Below are positions 5,390-5,537 of a stretch of 5,537 nt of DNA, piece by piece. The DNA comes from Patulibacter sp041648495 (GTDB lineage: Bacteria > Actinomycetota > Thermoleophilia > Solirubrobacterales > Solirubrobacteraceae): contig JBAZOW010000236.1 of assembly GCA_041648495.1 (NCBI GenBank), positions 1 to 5,537 on the forward strand, given 5' to 3'. The position numbers were made by a program, and so were the translations under genes. The notes below the pieces were generated by a model that was not told where the DNA came from, searched no databases, and worked only from the letters and a program-made list of their open reading frames with translations. How positions within the stretch are numbered: position 1 is the first letter of the stretch; the number at the start of each line of letters is the position of its first letter.

Positions 5390-5400
5390 ACGGGTCCCGT
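5390..5400. promoter_or_regulatory. Palindrome over the antitoxin start, possible autoregulatory operator
   Basis: ACGGG-T-CCCGT is a perfect 11-bp palindrome that overlaps the first two bases of the GTG start. Antitoxins of the FitA/VapB type bind palindromes in their own promoter regions, so an operator role is plausible. A palindrome this short can also occur by chance in GC-rich DNA. Confidence 0.3.
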
Positions 5401-5537
5401 GGCCTACCTCACGATCCGTAACCTCGACACCGATCTGATCGACGAGCTGGCCGTTCGCGCGTCGTACAACGGCCGGACCCCGTCCGAGGAGGCACGGGCG
5501 ATCCTGCGTCATGCGCTGACGCGACCGCTGCACGATC
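5399..5537 (+). CDS. FitA/VapB-type ribbon-helix-helix antitoxin, N-terminal part (cut by window end)
   Basis: 46 residues are visible from the GTG at 5399; no earlier start exists in this frame. The start MAYLTIRNLD forms the DNA-binding beta-strand of an Arc/MetJ-type ribbon-helix-helix fold. The helices DELAVRASYNGRTPSEEARA and the following ILRHAL match the FitA-like antitoxin pattern (A-x-L-x-I-R-N-L, R-A-x-x-x-G-R-S/T-x-E-x-E-x-R-x-I-L). Such antitoxins neutralise a VapC/FitB PIN-domain endoribonuclease encoded immediately downstream and repress their own operon together with it. The toxin would lie outside this window, so the module is inferred. The C-terminal toxin-binding tail is missing because of the window edge, not because of a mutation. 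Confidence 0.85.
   Translation, partial: MAYLTIRNLDTDLIDELAVRASYNGRTPSEEARAILRHALTRPLHD

Overview
The window is very GC-rich (roughly 70% by eye) and densely coded. Third codon positions are almost all G or C. Gene content, codon use and short -10-like promoters sitting right against start codons fit a high-GC actinobacterium. The aminotransferase tail and the secreted CAP protein resemble those of Thermoleophilia/Solirubrobacterales. That placement is inference and cannot be proved from one window.

Layout, left to right: (1) the 3' end of a PLP-dependent class I/II aminotransferase on + (1-269). (2) A 216-bp gap with two strong hairpins (282-312 and 341-374), then a promoter. (3) A secreted CAP/SCP-domain protein on + (486-1481). 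(4) Convergent to it, a three-domain DtxR-family metal-dependent repressor on - (1530-2240), whose metal ligands look like the manganese (MntR) type. (5) Divergent from the repressor across 69 bp, a 72-residue membrane protein on + (2310-2528). (6) A palindrome-rich gap and a GpsA-family glycerol-3-phosphate dehydrogenase on + (2604-3737), closed by a clear terminator hairpin. (7) Pyruvate kinase on + (3819-5240). (8) A 158-bp GC-rich gap and the start of a FitA/VapB-type ribbon-helix-helix antitoxin on + (5399-window end). Its PIN-domain toxin partner would be expected just outside the window.

The genes look mostly like independent transcription units. GpsA and pyruvate kinase both work at lower glycolysis and triose-phosphate branch points, but a terminator and a separate promoter lie between them. 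The most consistent signal is regulatory: four of the five complete genes have a TANNNT hexamer ending exactly 6 nt before the start codon, which predicts leaderless mRNAs. I see no wholly new system. The items most worth following are the divergent repressor/small-membrane-protein pair, the GpsA with an altered helix motif, the promoter architecture, and the toxin-antitoxin module cut by the right edge.
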